DNA from: Phytoseiulus persimilis
Lineage: Eukaryota; Arthropoda; Arachnida; Mesostigmata; Phytoseiidae
Assembly (NCBI GenBank): GCA_037576195.1
Contig: CM075102.1
Location: 23,122,745 to 23,186,744 of the forward strand
DNA: 64,000 nt
Reading direction: 5' to 3'
Shown: one piece after another, positions 46,401 to 61,400 of the stretch
Layout of the letters: every line of letters begins with the position of its first letter
How positions within the stretch are numbered: position 1 is the stretch's first letter
The notes under the pieces: model-generated
What the model was told of the DNA's origin: nothing
What the model saw: only the letters and a program-made list of their open reading frames with translations
The model's database searches: none
Program-made: the position numbers and the translations under genes

Positions 46401-49400
46401 GCTGCGATGAATTTTTCAGTCTCGTCATCTCCGCCGAGGGGAAAAAGCGTCGAATTTATATCAAGAACTCGAAGGTCGCCGACGAGGGTCAATACATGTG
46501 CAAGACCAACGCTGAAGAGACCACTTGCGAGCTCATCGTTGAGCGTAAGTCGTGGAGGCCGCTCTCCAGCGGTCATGCTGTCCGCTGCAATCGATCCGAG
46601 GGGATTCGATGAATTTTGATCTGAAAACGTGAAATTCCCTCTTCCAGCTGCGAACCGCTGGCAGAAGAAGCTCAAGGACACCACTGGTCTCGAGAGGCAG
46701 GACATCATCCTGGATGCCGAGCTGCTGGATCGAACTGCGCCGATAAAATGGTACAAGAACGGGCAGGAAGTGAAGCCTGGAGGCAACATTGAGTTGACTT
46801 CTCAAGAGGGCAAACACCAGCTGATCATTCGCAACGCGACGCTCGAAGATTCGGGTGACTACTCCATCGAGACCAAAGAGCTCAAGAGCACTTGTGTCCT
46901 CACGGTCCAGGAGGCTGAGAAAGCTCCCGTAATCAAGCCCGAAAAAACCGACTATGCCTTCGATCAGGGCAAGCAGTTTGTCATCGAGGTGCCGTACGTT
47001 GTCGTTGGTGTTCGGACTTCGGACGTGGTCTGCAAGCTCGAATGCAAGGGAGCTGTGGTTGCTTCGAAAGACATCGATCAGGTGGTCAAGGAGAATTCGG
47101 TGCTGCTGACATTCCGCAAGCCCCTCCGAGGCTCCACGGGACCCTACACGATCACCTTGAGCAACTCCCAAGGCCAGGACAGCAAGACCCTGAACGTGAA
47201 CGTCATGGATGTTCCCGCTCCTCCCGAAGGACCGTTGCAGGTGACAGACGTGTACAGAGACCGTTGCAAGCTCGCTTGGAAGCCCCCCAAGGACGACGGT
47301 GGCTGCCCGATCAGCCACTACGTCATCGAGAGACAGGATCTCAGCGCGAAAGGAGGCTGGACCGAGGTGCTGAGCTCGGAAACGACCAGCGTCGATGTCA
47401 CCGACCTCACAAACAAGAAGGAATACAAATTCAGGGTCAGGGCTGTGAATAAAAAAGGTAAATCCGAGCCGCTGGTCGCCGATAAAGCGACATTGGCCAA
47501 AGATCCCTACGATGAACCGACGAAACCAGGCTCTGTCGAGGTCACCGACTGGGATTCCGACCGCGTTGACCTGAAGTGGGACCCTCCAACAAGTGATGGA
47601 GGTGCTCCGATCGAGGAGTACATCATCGAAGTGAAGGACAAGTTCTCCAACACGTGGACCGAGGGTGCCCGGGTCCCCGCCGGCCAAACCAAAGGCCGCG
47701 TCAAGGATCTGAAAGAGGGAGTGCAGTACGAATTCCGTGTCCGTGCCGTGAACAAAGCCGGTCCCGGCGAGCCTTCCGATCCGACCAAGCCGATTATCGC
47801 CAAGCCGCGTTTCGTGAAGCCGTACATCATCGGCGATGGCGTAAAGGGCATGATGGTCAAGAAAGGAGCTACAATCAAGATCGATGTGGACTTCGGTGGC
47901 GAACCTATGCCTACTGTCACGTGGACTTTGAACGGTAAAGAAGTCCAGGAGGTGACCGGCAAGACGACCATCACCACCGTTGAAGACAAGAAGAAGAACA
48001 CTCTTCTCGTGACGAAGGAGGCAGTCCGTGCCGACAGCGGGACTTACGAACTCACCCTGACCAACTCGTCGGGAACCGTGGTTTCAAAAGGAGAAATCGT
48101 CGTCCTCGACAAACCGACGAAGCCTCGAGGACCTCTCGTAAGTAGAGAATTTCCAGCCGACTGGGGAAAAATGCCAGCCCTCGTGGTCTCAGGGATTTTC
48201 AGACTTTCAGCGGGAGTCAGTCACGCTTCACCGAGGTTTGGTTTCTTTCAGAACGCCGATAAGGTCCGCGAGAACTACGCTGAGATTTCATGGAAGCCAC
48301 CCGAGGACACCGGCGGTTCCGAGCTGAAGAGTTACGTCATCGAGAAGATGGACGTCGAAACTGGTCGCTGGGTCCCCGCCGGAGAGGTCGGACCCAACGA
48401 CACGAAAGCCAAGGTTACCGGTCTCCAGAAGGGCAAGCGGTACAAGTTCCGCGTGAAAGCCGTCAACAAGGAGGGATCTTCAGAGCCGCTCGAGTTGGAC
48501 CAGGAAGTGGTCGCCAAAAATCCTTACGACGAGCCAGGAAAACCGGGCAACCTTGTCATCGACGACTACGATAACACGATGGTCGAGCTCAAATGGGACA
48601 AGCCCGAAACCGACGGGGGCCGCCCCATCCTCCATTACGTAGTTGAGATGAAGGACAAACTGCACAACGAGTTCACCGAAGTGATGAAATCCGATGGTCC
48701 CGTCACGACCGCGAAGGTCACCGGACTGAAAGCCAACACCACCGTCCAGTTCCGTGTCCGAGCTGTCAACAAAGCTGGACAGTCCCAGCCGTCGAACGAG
48801 ACCGCTCCCCACGTCGTGAAGCACAGAAATCGTGAGTTTTCTCCGAGAAACCCCTCGTCCTTGGCGACATTCCAGAGAACTGGTTCCGACAGAACAAATC
48901 TCTGTTCTCTGGGAGAGCTCGACACTCAAATCCGTTTGTTTTGTTGCAGTTAAGCCTCGCATCGACAGAACCAACCTGAAGACCGTCATCATCAAGACCG
49001 GTCGAAACCACACATTCAATGTGGACATCAGCGGCGAGCCCCCGCCAGAAGTCAAATGGACACTGAACGACACCGAAGTGGTCGTCAATGATCACAACGT
49101 GATCAAAAACGTTGATTACCACTCCGATTTCGGGATTGTGAACGCTCTTCGCAAACAGACCGGCAAATACACTATCACGGCGACCAATCGCAACGGTTCC
49201 GATAGCGTCACCGTTGAGGTCACCGTGCTAGGCAAGCCGTCTCGTCCGGGAGGTCCGCTGGAAGTGACCGATGTTCGCAAGGAGAGCTGCAAACTGAAAT
49301 GGAACCCTCCTGAGGACGACGGAGGCAAACCCATCCAGTACTACGAAGTGGAAAAGCTCGACAAGGAAACCGGAAGATGGACTCGTTGCGGGAAGAGTGA

Positions 49401-52400
49401 CAAGCCGGAGTTCGATGTGCAAGGCCTGACACCCGGCAAGGAGTACATGTTCCGATGTGTCGCCGTCAACGACGAAGGCGAATCGGAGCCTCTCGAGACC
49501 ACGAAGGGCATCATCGCCAAAGATCCGTGGGGTGAGTTTTTGGTTCCGGCGAAGGGCGCCTTGGCTTATCGGGGAGGAGGGAACCCCTCGCGCAATTGGA
49601 AGGGTTAGAGCCCCGAGCTCATCCCCCAAGCCAATGAGAGCGAGGGAAAGACAGATGGGAAATGGAGAGCGGTCATGCGGGAGGCATTCTGAGAGTTTTT
49701 TGAGCTTTGAACCACTTTTCCAAAATGTTCTTCGAATAGCATACGATGGAATGCTGAATACGAATCAGCGAACTCCGAGCGGTCGGAGTCGGCACCGGTG
49801 CGTGGTTCTTTCCCAACGGTATGCTTCCCCTGATGCCAGGGAAATGGTTCTAGGCCCAACACTAACGTCTCTGGAATGATTTCCGCAGATCCCGCCGGTA
49901 AGCCCGGCAAACCGGAGATCGTTGATTACGATAACCGTATGGTACAACTGCAATGGGAGCCACCAAAGAGCGACGGCGGCGCTCCGATCGAGAAGTACAT
50001 CGTTCAGAAGAAGGACAAATTCTCACCCGAGTGGGAGAAGATCGCTGAATCGAAGGGACCCGAGCCCATGGCTAGAGTCGAGCCGCTGGTTGAAGGCGCG
50101 GAAATGCAGTTCCGGGTCATCGCCATCAACAAAGGAGGTGCCTCGGAGCCATCCGAAGCCACTGATCTTCACAAAGTCAAGCACAGGAAGCGTGAGTATC
50201 ACTGTTTGGAAGTTTGTACGCCCACATCGAATGTTTGAATCATCTCGAAAGAGGAGTCCATAGCATTTTGGAGATCTGAACATGCCTCTTCAATTCCAGT
50301 CAAACCCTACATCGACCGCACCAACTTGATCACCACGATGGTCAAAAAGGGCAAGCCGATCCACATCGATGTCAACGTTCGGGGTGAGCCTCCACCGAAG
50401 ATAAGTTGGCTCTTGAAAGGAACGGAAGTTGTCACAAAAAGCAACGTCGAAGTCATTTCGGTGGATTATCACACCGATCTGAAGATAAAGGACTCCGTCC
50501 GCGCCAACTCGGGAATGTACAAGATCACGGCTGTAAACGAACACGGCAAAGACGAAGCCGAAATCGAGATCTGCATCCTCGCCGCTCCCGCTCGTCCCGG
50601 AGGCCCACTTCAGGTGTCCGACGTCACTGCGAAGGGCTGCAAGCTCAAGTGGAACAAGCCCGAAGACGACGGTGGCAAACCCATTCAGGCCTACATTGTC
50701 GAGAAGATGGACACCAGCACAGGCACATGGGTGCCCGTAACTCGCGTCGATCCCGACGAGACCGAATGCCAGATTGGCGGACTGATGCAGGGTAAGGAGT
50801 ACCAGTTCCGTGTCAAGGCTGTCAACGCGGAAGGAGAATCCGAGCCGTTGGTGACAGACCACGCCACGGTGGCCAAGAATCCATACGACCCGGCCGGACC
50901 GCCTGGAAAGCCGGAAATCACCGATTGGTCCGAGAAGCACGTCGATCTCAAATGGACTCCTCCTAAAAACGATGGTGGAGCCGCAATCACCGGCTACCTG
51001 ATTGAGGCAAAAGAGAAATTCTCTTCTCAGTGGGTGGAAATGGTGACAACCACGTCCAACAAACCGGAGGGCAAGGTCGAAGGTCTCATCAAGGGCAAGG
51101 AATACCAGTTCCGCGTGAAGGCCATAAACAAGGCCGGTCCCGGTGAACCTTCGGAGCCCACTAGGAACCACCTCTGCAAAGAGAGACACCGTAAGTTCCT
51201 GGAGTCGAAGCGCGAGTTTCAAATTCTCATATTTCATTCCCAAAGTCTCAGTATCTCAGAACGCAAAATTCTCCTCTCCCCCAGTTGCGCCGCGCATCCT
51301 CCGCGAAAAACTCGAGAATGTCACCGTTCGCGCTGGACATCTCGTCAAGACCGTCGTTGAGGCTATCGGAGAGCCTGCGCCCACGATAGTTTGGTCGTTC
51401 AAGGGAAAACCTCTGGAGAAGAGCGAGAACTGTAAAGTCGACGAAGAGCCATACAAATCGTTCCTGACCCTGACGAACACTTCCCGGAAGAAGTCTGGAA
51501 AGTACACGATCACAGCCACCAACGAGTCCGGAGTCGACGAGGCCACGATCGACATCAACATCCTGGATAAACCATCGCCTCCAGAAGGACCGCTCGAGGT
51601 GAGCGACGTGCACGCTGATCACGTCAAGCTGTCCTGGAACAAGCCCAAAGACGACGGTGGCTTGCCCATCGAGAACTACACGATCGAGAAGATGGATATC
51701 GAGACCGGGAAATGGGTTCCCGCCGGCAAGGTCGGGAAAGACGACACGACCGCGGTTGTCAAGGGTCTCGAACAGGGCAAGAAATACCACTTCCGAGTTA
51801 AGGCCGTCAACGACGAAGGGTCCTCGGAGCCCCTCGAGACTGACCACGCCACTGTTGCCAAGAATCCCTACGACGTTCCCGGCGCTCCCGGGGCACCGGT
51901 CGTCAAAGATTACGACAAGGACTTCGTTGAACTGAAGTGGGACCCGCCCACCCGAGACGGTGGCGCTCCGATCACGGCCTGGATCATCGAGAAGAAAGAT
52001 AAATACGCGGCGGAGTTCATGCCGTGCGCCGAGATCCAGGGATCGACCCCCGTCGGGAAGGTCACGGGCCTGACCGAAGGTGAGAAGTACGAGTTCAGGG
52101 TCCGCGCCGTGAACAAGGCCGGTAAGGGCGAGCCTTCGGAGGCGACTCAGCCGATCCTCGTGAAGCACAAGAACCTCAAACCGAGGATCGACCGCACGAA
52201 CCTCAAGACGGTCATCGTCAAGACCGGTCAAACGGTGTTCTTCGACGTCAACGTTCGCGGCGAACCGCCCCCGACCATCGAGTGGTTCCACGGGAAGTCG
52301 GAGACCCCCCTGTCTTCCGGTGAGATGTACACGATCATCAACGTCGACTACAACACCAAGTTCACGATGCTGAGGGCTACTCGGAAGCTAACCGGGATCT

Positions 52401-55400
52401 ACAGGATCAAGGCCACGAACCGGAACGGCACCGACGAGGCCGATGTCGATATCACTGTCCTGGGCAAGCCGAGCCGTTGCGGCGGACCGCTGCAGGTGAG
52501 CGATGTCAGGAAAGACGGCTGCAAGCTCTCGTGGAAACCGCCGGAGGACGACGGAGGATGTCCCATCGAATGCTACGAGATCGAGAAGATGGACGAGGAG
52601 ACCGGAAAGTGGGTTCCGTGCGGTCGCAGCAACGAGCCGAACTTCGAGGTGAAGAACTTGCAGCCGGGCAAGAGCTACAAGTTCCGCGTCCGAGCCGTCA
52701 ACAAGGAGGGCGATGGCGAGGAGCTCGAAACAGAGAAGGCCACCCTTGCCAAGGATCCTTACGATCCACCGAGCAAGATGGACAAACCGGAAATCACCGA
52801 TTGGGACAAGGACCGCGTCGAGCTCAAATGGGACAAACCCAAGGAGGACGGCGGCGCTCCCATCGAGAAGTACATCGTCGAAAAGAGGAAGAAGGGCGCA
52901 CAGAAGTGGCACAAGGCAAAGGAGGTTCCCGGAACCACCACGACGACCACGGTCACCGAGCTCGAGGAAGAGGAGGAATACGAGTTCCGGGTGACGGCCG
53001 TCAACAAGGCCGGACCGGGAGAACCGTCGGATCCTTCGCGCTCCATCAAGTGCAAGCCTCGTCGTCTCGCGCCGAAAATCGACAGGACCAACCTGAAAAA
53101 CATCGTCATCCGCAACGGGCAGGGATGCAAGTTCGATGTCGATGTCAAGGGGGAGCCCGCGCCCACGATCACGTGGACCCACGAGGGCAAGCCGATCGCC
53201 ACGGACGATCACTTCAAGATCGACATCGAAGAGTATCACACACTGCTGGTGCTCACGCAAGCTCAGAGGAAGCTGCACACAGGAAAGTACACGATCACCG
53301 CCAAGAACGAGCACGGTGTCGACGAGGCAACAGTCGAAATCAAGGTCGTGTCCAAGCCCGGCAAGCCCAAGGGGCCCCTGGAAGTGTCCGACGTCCATGC
53401 CGAGGGCTGCAAGCTCAAATGGGACAAACCCGAGGACGACGGCGGGGAGCCGATTTCCCAGTACGTGATCGAGAAGCTGGACACCGACACCGGACGCTGG
53501 GTCCCTTGCGCGACGAGCAAGGAGCCCGAAGCCGACATCAAAGGCCTCATTCCTGGGAAGGAGTACAAGTTCCGCGTCAAAGCTGTCAATCCTGAGGGCG
53601 AGTCCGAGCCCCTGGAAACTGACGCCGCCATCGTCGCGAAGAATCCTTTCGACGAGCCCGGGAAGCCCGGAAAGCCCAAGGCCACCGACTGGGACAAGCA
53701 CTTCGTCAACCTCAAGTGGGACGCACCCGCGTCCGATGGAGGCGCTCCGATCACGAGCTACGTCATCGAAAAGAAAGACAAGCACTCGACCAAGTGGCAG
53801 AAGGCCGCTGAGACGATCGGGGACGCTTGCGAGTGTCGCGTGAACGACCTCCTCGAGGGGATGGAGTACGAGTTCCGAGTGAAAGCGGTCAACAAGGCCG
53901 GACCCGGAGAACCCTCCGATCCGTCGGACAAGGTCATCGCGAAACCTAGAAACCGTAGGTGTACTTGAGCTCTGTTCGTGTTCCGTGGCCGCATCTCTAT
54001 CCGCCACTCCCTCTAACTCTCTCCTTGCATGCCGTTCTTTTTGCAGAAATCCCGTCCGTTGACCGACTCGGCCTCAAGGACATCACTCTTCGCGCCGGCC
54101 AGACTCTCAAGTACGACATCAAGGTCGGTGGTGAGCCTCCTCCGTCCAAATCCTGGTTCCGGGAGAATGAGCAGCTCAAGAACGACAATCGAACCAAGAT
54201 CGACAGTGAGGATTACAGAACCAAGCTTACCATCACGAACGTGACGAGGAAAGACACAGGAATATACAAGCTGATGGTCAAGAACGTGAACGGGGAGGAA
54301 GACGCCGAAGCGCGCGTGACGGTCCTCGACAAACCCGGAGCACCCGAAGGTCCTCTCGACGTGTCGGACGTCCACGCCGAGGGCTGCAAGCTCAAGTGGA
54401 AACCACCCCTCGACGACGGTGGCATGCCCCTCGACGGCTATGTCGTCGAGAAAATGGATACCCAGACCGGACGCTGGGTGCCCTGCGGGCGAACCATGGG
54501 CAACGAGCTGAACGTCGAGAACTTGACCCCTGGCCAGGAATACAAGTTCCGAGTGAAGGCCGTCAATCCCGAAGGGGAGTCGGAGCCGTTGGAGAACGAA
54601 GCCGGTGTCGTCGCCAAGAACCCGTACGATCCTCCTGGCGCGCCGGAGAACGCCCAGGTCACCGATTGGGACAAGGAGTGGATGACCGTGAAATGGGAAC
54701 CGCCGCTCAAGGATGGTGGAAACCCGATCCAGAGTTACATCGTCGAGAAGAAGGAGAAAGGCAGCGGCGTCTGGACCAAGGCTGCGACCGTCGACGGCAA
54801 CACCACGACCGCCAAGGTCGTGGAGCTCATTCCCGGCGAGACCTACGAGTTTCGAGTTAAGGCCGTGAACGCCGCTGGTCCCGGAGAACCCTCGGAGGCG
54901 ACTAAGCCACAAGTGGCCAAGCCTCGAAGAAGTGAGTATCGCGTTTTTGCTCCGCCGCTCGAATGACGGTTATCGCCGTTTTCTCGACGAATTCAGCATT
55001 ATTCCTCTCTTTCCGCAGTGGCTCCCAAAATCGACCGCCGAAACCTGAGACCAGTGACGATTCGCGTCGGCCAAGTGTTCGAATTCGATGTGAAAGTCGA
55101 GGGCGAGCCCGCTCCCACCTGCACTTGGATGCTCGAAAAGAAGGAAGTCAAGGATCACGGGGCTGTCATCATCGAAAACCAGCCTTACCGCACGAAGCTG
55201 AGCTGCGACCGCGCCGAACGAAAGGACGCTGGCGTCTACAGACTCGTGGCGAGGAACGAGTACGGCGTCGATGAAGCCGAAGTCGAAGTACAGGTCCTGT
55301 CGAAACCGAGCGCACCCGAAGGCCCGCTCGAGGTTTCCGATGTCAACAAACACGGCTGCCATTTGGCCTGGAAGAAGCCCAAGGACGACGGAGGCGAACC

Positions 55401-58400
55401 GATCGATCATTATCTCGTCGAGAAACAGGACCCTGACACCGGGGCGTGGGTACCTATCGGTAAGTCCCACGGCACCGACTTCGACGTCACCGGACTCACG
55501 CCTGGCAAGAGCTACAAGTTCAGAGTGAAGGCTGTGAACCGAGAGGGAGAGTCTGAACCTCTCGAGAGCTTGCTGCCCATCATTGCGAAAGATCCGTACG
55601 ATGCGCCTGGAGCTCCAGGACAACCCGAGCCGACAGACTGGAACAGAGATCATGTCGATCTCAAGTGGACCGCGCCCGAATCGGTTAGTTATTGAACTCG
55701 TACATGAATATTTAGAGCTCTGCGGGGAGGGCTGCTTCCAGTGATCCGGCTGGAGCTCAAAGTCCGAAATATCGTTCTGAGTGGTTTTTTTTTCCCCTTT
55801 CTCGCGCAGGACGGCGGAGCACCCATTTCCCACTACGTCATTGAAAAGAAAGAAAAAGGTTCAAACAAGTGGGAGAAGGCCGGTGAAACTAGTGGTCCGA
55901 TCTGTCAAGGCACCGCCGCCTTCTTGGATGAAGGGAAGGAGTATGAGTTCAGGGTGGTTGCCGTCAACGCCGCTGGGCCTGGAGAGCCTTCTCTGGCTTC
56001 TAGGCCCGTTATCGCTAAACCACGATTCCGTAAGACCACCTCCATAAACCTTTTTCTGTCAGATGAGATGGTTTTTCTTTCTGAGGCGACTCGACAACCC
56101 GTCCCGACTCGGATGTTTTTTTCCACTCGCAGTGGCTCCGCGCATCGATCGCAAGAACCTCAACGAGCTCAAGATCAAGGTGGGCGAGCCCATCCGCTTC
56201 GACGTCGACATCACCGGAGAGCCCGCGCCCGACGTCCAATGGCTACTCAACGAAAAAGAGATCAGCGACACGAAACACCGATCTATCGAGAATGTCCCGT
56301 ACAACACCAAGTTCGGCATCCGCCGCGCGACCCGCGAGGACGCGGGGCGGTACACGATTCTCGCGACGAACTCGAGCGGCGAGGACAGGGCCAGCGTCAG
56401 CGTTGTCATTCTGGACAAACCCGGAGCTCCGGAAGGTCCCCTCGACATCAGCGAGGTGCACAAAGAAGGCTGCAAGCTCGCGTGGAAGCCCCCCAAGGAC
56501 ACGGGAGGAATGCCGCTCGACGGCTACGTCGTCGAGAAAATGGACACCGAAACCGGACTCTGGGTGCCCGTCGGGAAGACAAAGGAACCCGCAATGGAGG
56601 TTGGCGGCCTGACTCCAGGCCACGAGTATAAGTTCCGCGTGAAGGCTCTCAACAAAGAGGGCGAATCGGAGCCTCTCGAAGCCGAGAAAGCCGTGATCGC
56701 GAAGAATCCTTTCGATCCCCCCGGCAAACCCGAGGACCTCAAGGCGACTGATTGGGACAAGGACCATGTCGACCTGGAATGGAAGAAACCCGCGGACGAC
56801 GGGGGTGCTCCCATCGAGAAATACGTCATCGAGAAAAAGGACAAATTCGGCGATTGGGAACCGTGTCTCGAAGTGTCCGGGGACGAGGTCAAGGCATCTG
56901 TGAAGGGGCTCGAAGCCAACAAGCCCTACGAGTTCCGTGTCCGCGCCGTGAACAAGGCCGGCCAATCGGAGCCCTCGAACACGAGCGGACAAATTATTAC
57001 GAAGCCGCGCAAACGTGAGTTCAGGTTGATGGATGAACGCATCAAGTTCACGACCGAGCTCATTAGGGTTTCTACTTCATTGGCTTTTGTTCGCTTGCAG
57101 TGGCACCGAAGATCGATCGCACCAACTTGGAGAAGATCAGGATCAGGGCGGGTCAGAACTTCGCCTACGACGTCAAGGTCGAGGGTGAGCCCGCTCCTGA
57201 GACAACGTGGTCGCTAAAGGGCGCCAAGGTCACCAACACCGAGCGCACAAAGATCAGGGACGAGCCGTACAGCATGAAAATCAACTGTCGAGGAGCCACC
57301 CGTGCCGAGAGCGGCGTCTACAAGCTCAAGGCTGTCAACCAATGGGGAGAGGACGAAGCGGAAGTCGAGGTCGTCGTCATCGATCGACCTGGACCTCCGA
57401 ACGGCCCTCTCAAGGTCGAGGACGTTCATGCCGACGGCTGCACGCTCAAGTGGAAGCCACCTTCGGACGATGGTGGTGTTCCGATCGATCACTATGTCGC
57501 CGAGAAGATGGACATGGCGACAGGTTTGTGGACGCCAGCCGGAACCACGAAGGGCAGTGAGTGCGAGCTCGGAGTCGATAATCTCACTCCTGGCCACTCG
57601 TACAAATTCCGCGTGAGAGCCGTCAATAGACAAGGAGAATCCGATCCCCTCGAAGCCGACAAGCCGATACTCGCCAAAAATCCGTTCGGTTAGTATGGAG
57701 ATCTCAAGAACCCAAAGAAAACCCTCGGCAGAATCAGATTCCCTCATGATCTTCCCGAAAGAACATACTCGCCTCTAGAACCGTTTCTTGTTCTCGATCA
57801 GATACTCCCGGAAAGCCTGGCACTCCCGAGATTGCCGACTTTGACAAGGACTTCGTCCAGCTCAAATGGACTGCTCCCGAAAGTGATGGAGGATCGCCGA
57901 TCACTGGCTATGTCATCGAGAAGAAGGACAAGTACAGTCCCGATTGGACTCCGTGCGGAGAGACAGGGCCGGAGTGTCAAGGCACGGTCAAGGACCTGAA
58001 CGAAGGTCAGGAATACGAATTCCGTGTGGTGCCCGTTAACAAGGGCGGTCGCGGAGAGCCTTCAGATTCGACAGGAAAGCACTTGGCTCGACCCAAGAAC
58101 CGTGAGTCTCGTCGAACGGTCGAGCTGAATCTACGAACGATGTTGAGATCTATTCTCAGATATTTGCTAGAATTCTCCTCCGATGTCCCCTCGTTCAACA
58201 GTTGCACCCAAGATCGGTCCGATGTCGGACATCAAGATCAAGGCTGGGAAAAACTGGGAACTCGAAGTTCCCGTCGCTGGAGAGCCTGTGCCAACCACCA
58301 AGTTCGACATGGGAGGAAATTCCCTGGAAGAGTCACCGCGCTTCGTCACACTCCATACGCCACACAAAGCAAAGATCTCGTTGCATGGGGCGAAGAGAGA

Positions 58401-61400
58401 GGATAGCGGAGAACTTCAGCTGGTATACGCGTGATCCATCGGAAACTCAGTCCTCCCGAGTCCTTATGGCGGGAGGTATCCTTCTGGCTCTCGTCACGAG
58501 TTCCCCTTCACGCTCTCCTTTATTTTAGGTGGCCACGAACGTCAACGGCACAGATCGCCGCACAGTGAAGTTCACAGTTGTCGATGTGCCCACTGCTCCG
58601 GAAGGACTTTCCGCGAGCAACGTCACCCGCGACGGATGCGAACTCAGCTGGAGGAAACCCAAAGACGACGGCGGATGCAATATCCTGCACTACGTCGTCG
58701 AGAAGAAGGACATCGATTCGGGAAGCTGGACCATGGTCGCCGAGACCCCCGGACTCGCATGCAAGGTCGATCGTCTTCTCGAAGGCCACAGCTACCTCTT
58801 CCGAGTGAGAGCCGTCAATCACGAAGGAGACTCTCCCTACTGCACCATAAAGGAGCCGGTTCTCGCTAAAAACCCATACGGTGAGAGCCCTCAACCCGAT
58901 GTTCGACGCTCAACAATTCTGAGCCCGTGACCAATGCGGTCTCGATTAACTTTGCAGACACCCCCGGCAAACCCGCGCCTCCCGAGGTCAAGGACTGGGA
59001 CAAGGACCATGTCGACTTGGAATGGCGTGCACCCCGCGACAATGGAGCCCCGATCAAGGAATACATCATCGAGAAGAGACCGAAAGGTCAATTGGCCTGG
59101 GAAGAAGGAGCTCGCGTTCCCGGAACCGAGCTCAAGGGAACTGTGCCCGGCCTCACCGAAGGCCAGGAGTACGAGTTCAGAATCGTTGCCGTCAACAAGG
59201 CCGGACCGGGAGAGCCGTCGGATCCGTCTGACATGGTCATGTGCAAGCCAAGGCGACGTGAGTTGAATAGGAGTGCTGCGCATGTTCTCTCTGTTCCTTA
59301 TGCATTCGGTCATGCGACGGGTGGGCTATGATCTCAACACTTTCCACTCTTTTCCAGTTGCCCCATCTCTCGATCTGTCCGCCCTGAAAGATCTGAAAGT
59401 CAAGGCTGGTCGTCCGATCAATTTCACGATCCCCATCAAGGGCGAACCGACACCGAAAGCTACTTGGACGATCAACGGTCAACCGGTCACCGCGCGAGTG
59501 GACTGTGCCGCAACCTCGATTGTTTGCACGCTCGACATTCCAGTGTCAGTACGCGAAGACAGCGGAAGATACACGTTGGAGCTCAAAAACGAGTATGGAA
59601 CCGCTTCGGGAACTGCACAGGTCACCGTCATGGGTAAGGCAGACCTTTAGGGGGAAACGCGAGTACTGAATACTTGATCCGAACGAGAGAACTCGTCTCC
59701 GCCGGTGGCTCCAAGTGATCGAGGGTTTTCCTTTTCCCTCAGATCGTCCGGGACCGCCCGAAGGCCCTCTGAATGTCGGTACGGTAACTAAGGACAGCGC
59801 TGAGATCTCGTGGCAAGTTCCGAAGGACGATGGTGGATGCCCGATCAGCCATTACGTCGTGGAGAAAATGGACACCACGAGGGGAACTTGGATCGAGGCC
59901 GGTCAGACTCCGAACTTGAACTTCAAGGTTCCTAAACTGATCCACAAAAAATCCTACCAGTTCCGTGTCGCCGCAGTTAATGAAATGGGTCAGTCGGAGT
60001 ATTTGGAAACCACTAGACCCATAACTGCTAGAGACCAGTTCGAGGCTCCGAGCCAACCTGGTCGTCCGGATGTCGTGGATTACGACAAGGATCATGTGGA
60101 CCTCGAATGGACCGCTCCAAAAGACGACGGAGGCAGTCCCATCCAGAAGTATATTGTTCAGAAAAGAGAACGTGGAAATCCATTCTGGAGTAAGGGAACC
60201 GAAGTACCTGGAAACACGCTCAAAGCTACGGTGCCGGATCTTCGCGAAGGTCAGGACTACGAATTCAGGATAGTCGCTGTGAACCAGGGAGGAGAATCAG
60301 AGCCATCCGATCCAAGTCAGATGGTCACTTGCAAGCCGAGGAAGCGTGAGTATTCCTAGTTCTCAGCACCTCCCCCACCCCTCTCCCAGAAACCCTCGCC
60401 GAACCTTATCGATGACGCCTAGATGTCTACCAACCGTGGTGTTCTTCCAGTCCCGCCCAAGATCCTCACTCCAATGAAGGAGATAAAGTTGAGAGAAGGG
60501 GACAAACTGCATCTGGACATCAAGTTCGAAGGTGCTCCGACGCCCGCCATCACTTGGACCGTGAATGGGAAGCCGGTGTCAACGGACATGCGGGGCAGCA
60601 GGTCCGATTACGACGATCACACGATTGTCAACATCGTAGATGTGAAGCGCCCCGATGCCGGCGAATACAGACTCCACCTGAAGAACGAATTCGGTGAAGA
60701 CACGGGAACGCTCAAGCTTGTTGTGCTGGCGCCACCTGGACCACCGGAGGGACCCCTCAACGTCGAGGAGATCGGCAAGGACAGATGCACGCTCTCCTGG
60801 AAACCGCCGAAGGACAACGGAGGGAGCGACATCACGTTAGTATCTTTCCTCCGAATGGAGCAAGCGATCGAATACATGCAACTCATGGGAATATGTGGAA
60901 CGATCGACTTCAAAATTTCGTAATTCGTTATCAGCACCTCGTTCCCCTCCTTTTTCAGTGGATACGTGGTGGAAAAACGCGACAAGAGCGGCGGTGGTAC
61001 ATGGATGCCGGCGGTCCAGTACGTCTCGCCTCACAGCACGACGTGCATTGTGCCCAAGCTCATCGAAGGGCATGAGTACGAGTTTCGGGTGCGCGCCGAG
61101 AACGAACAGGGCTTGTCAGAGCCTCTCACCACCGACAAGCCGATTATCGCGAAGTCGGCGTTCGGGGTCCCGGGACGTCCGGGGCAACCCGAGGTCGTGG
61201 ACGCTGACCGTGATTTCATAAAAATCAAGTGGTCGCCGCCTGCTAACGATGGCGGATCACCGATCAAGGGATACGACATCGAGCGCAAAGATCTCACGAA
61301 GGCCGGAAGATGGATTCGCCTCAACCGGGACCCCGTCGGCCAGCTCGAATACAACGATGACACCGTAATCGATGGTCATCAATATGAGTATCGTGTGGTG

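Noticed and set aside
52477-53595. 372-codon plus-strand frame, very rich in R, G and Q
   Set aside because: It is an off-frame reading of the same twitchin exon.
52388-54007. 539-codon minus-strand frame
   Set aside because: It is an antisense shadow of the GC-rich twitchin exon 22, which is strongly supported by homology on the plus strand.
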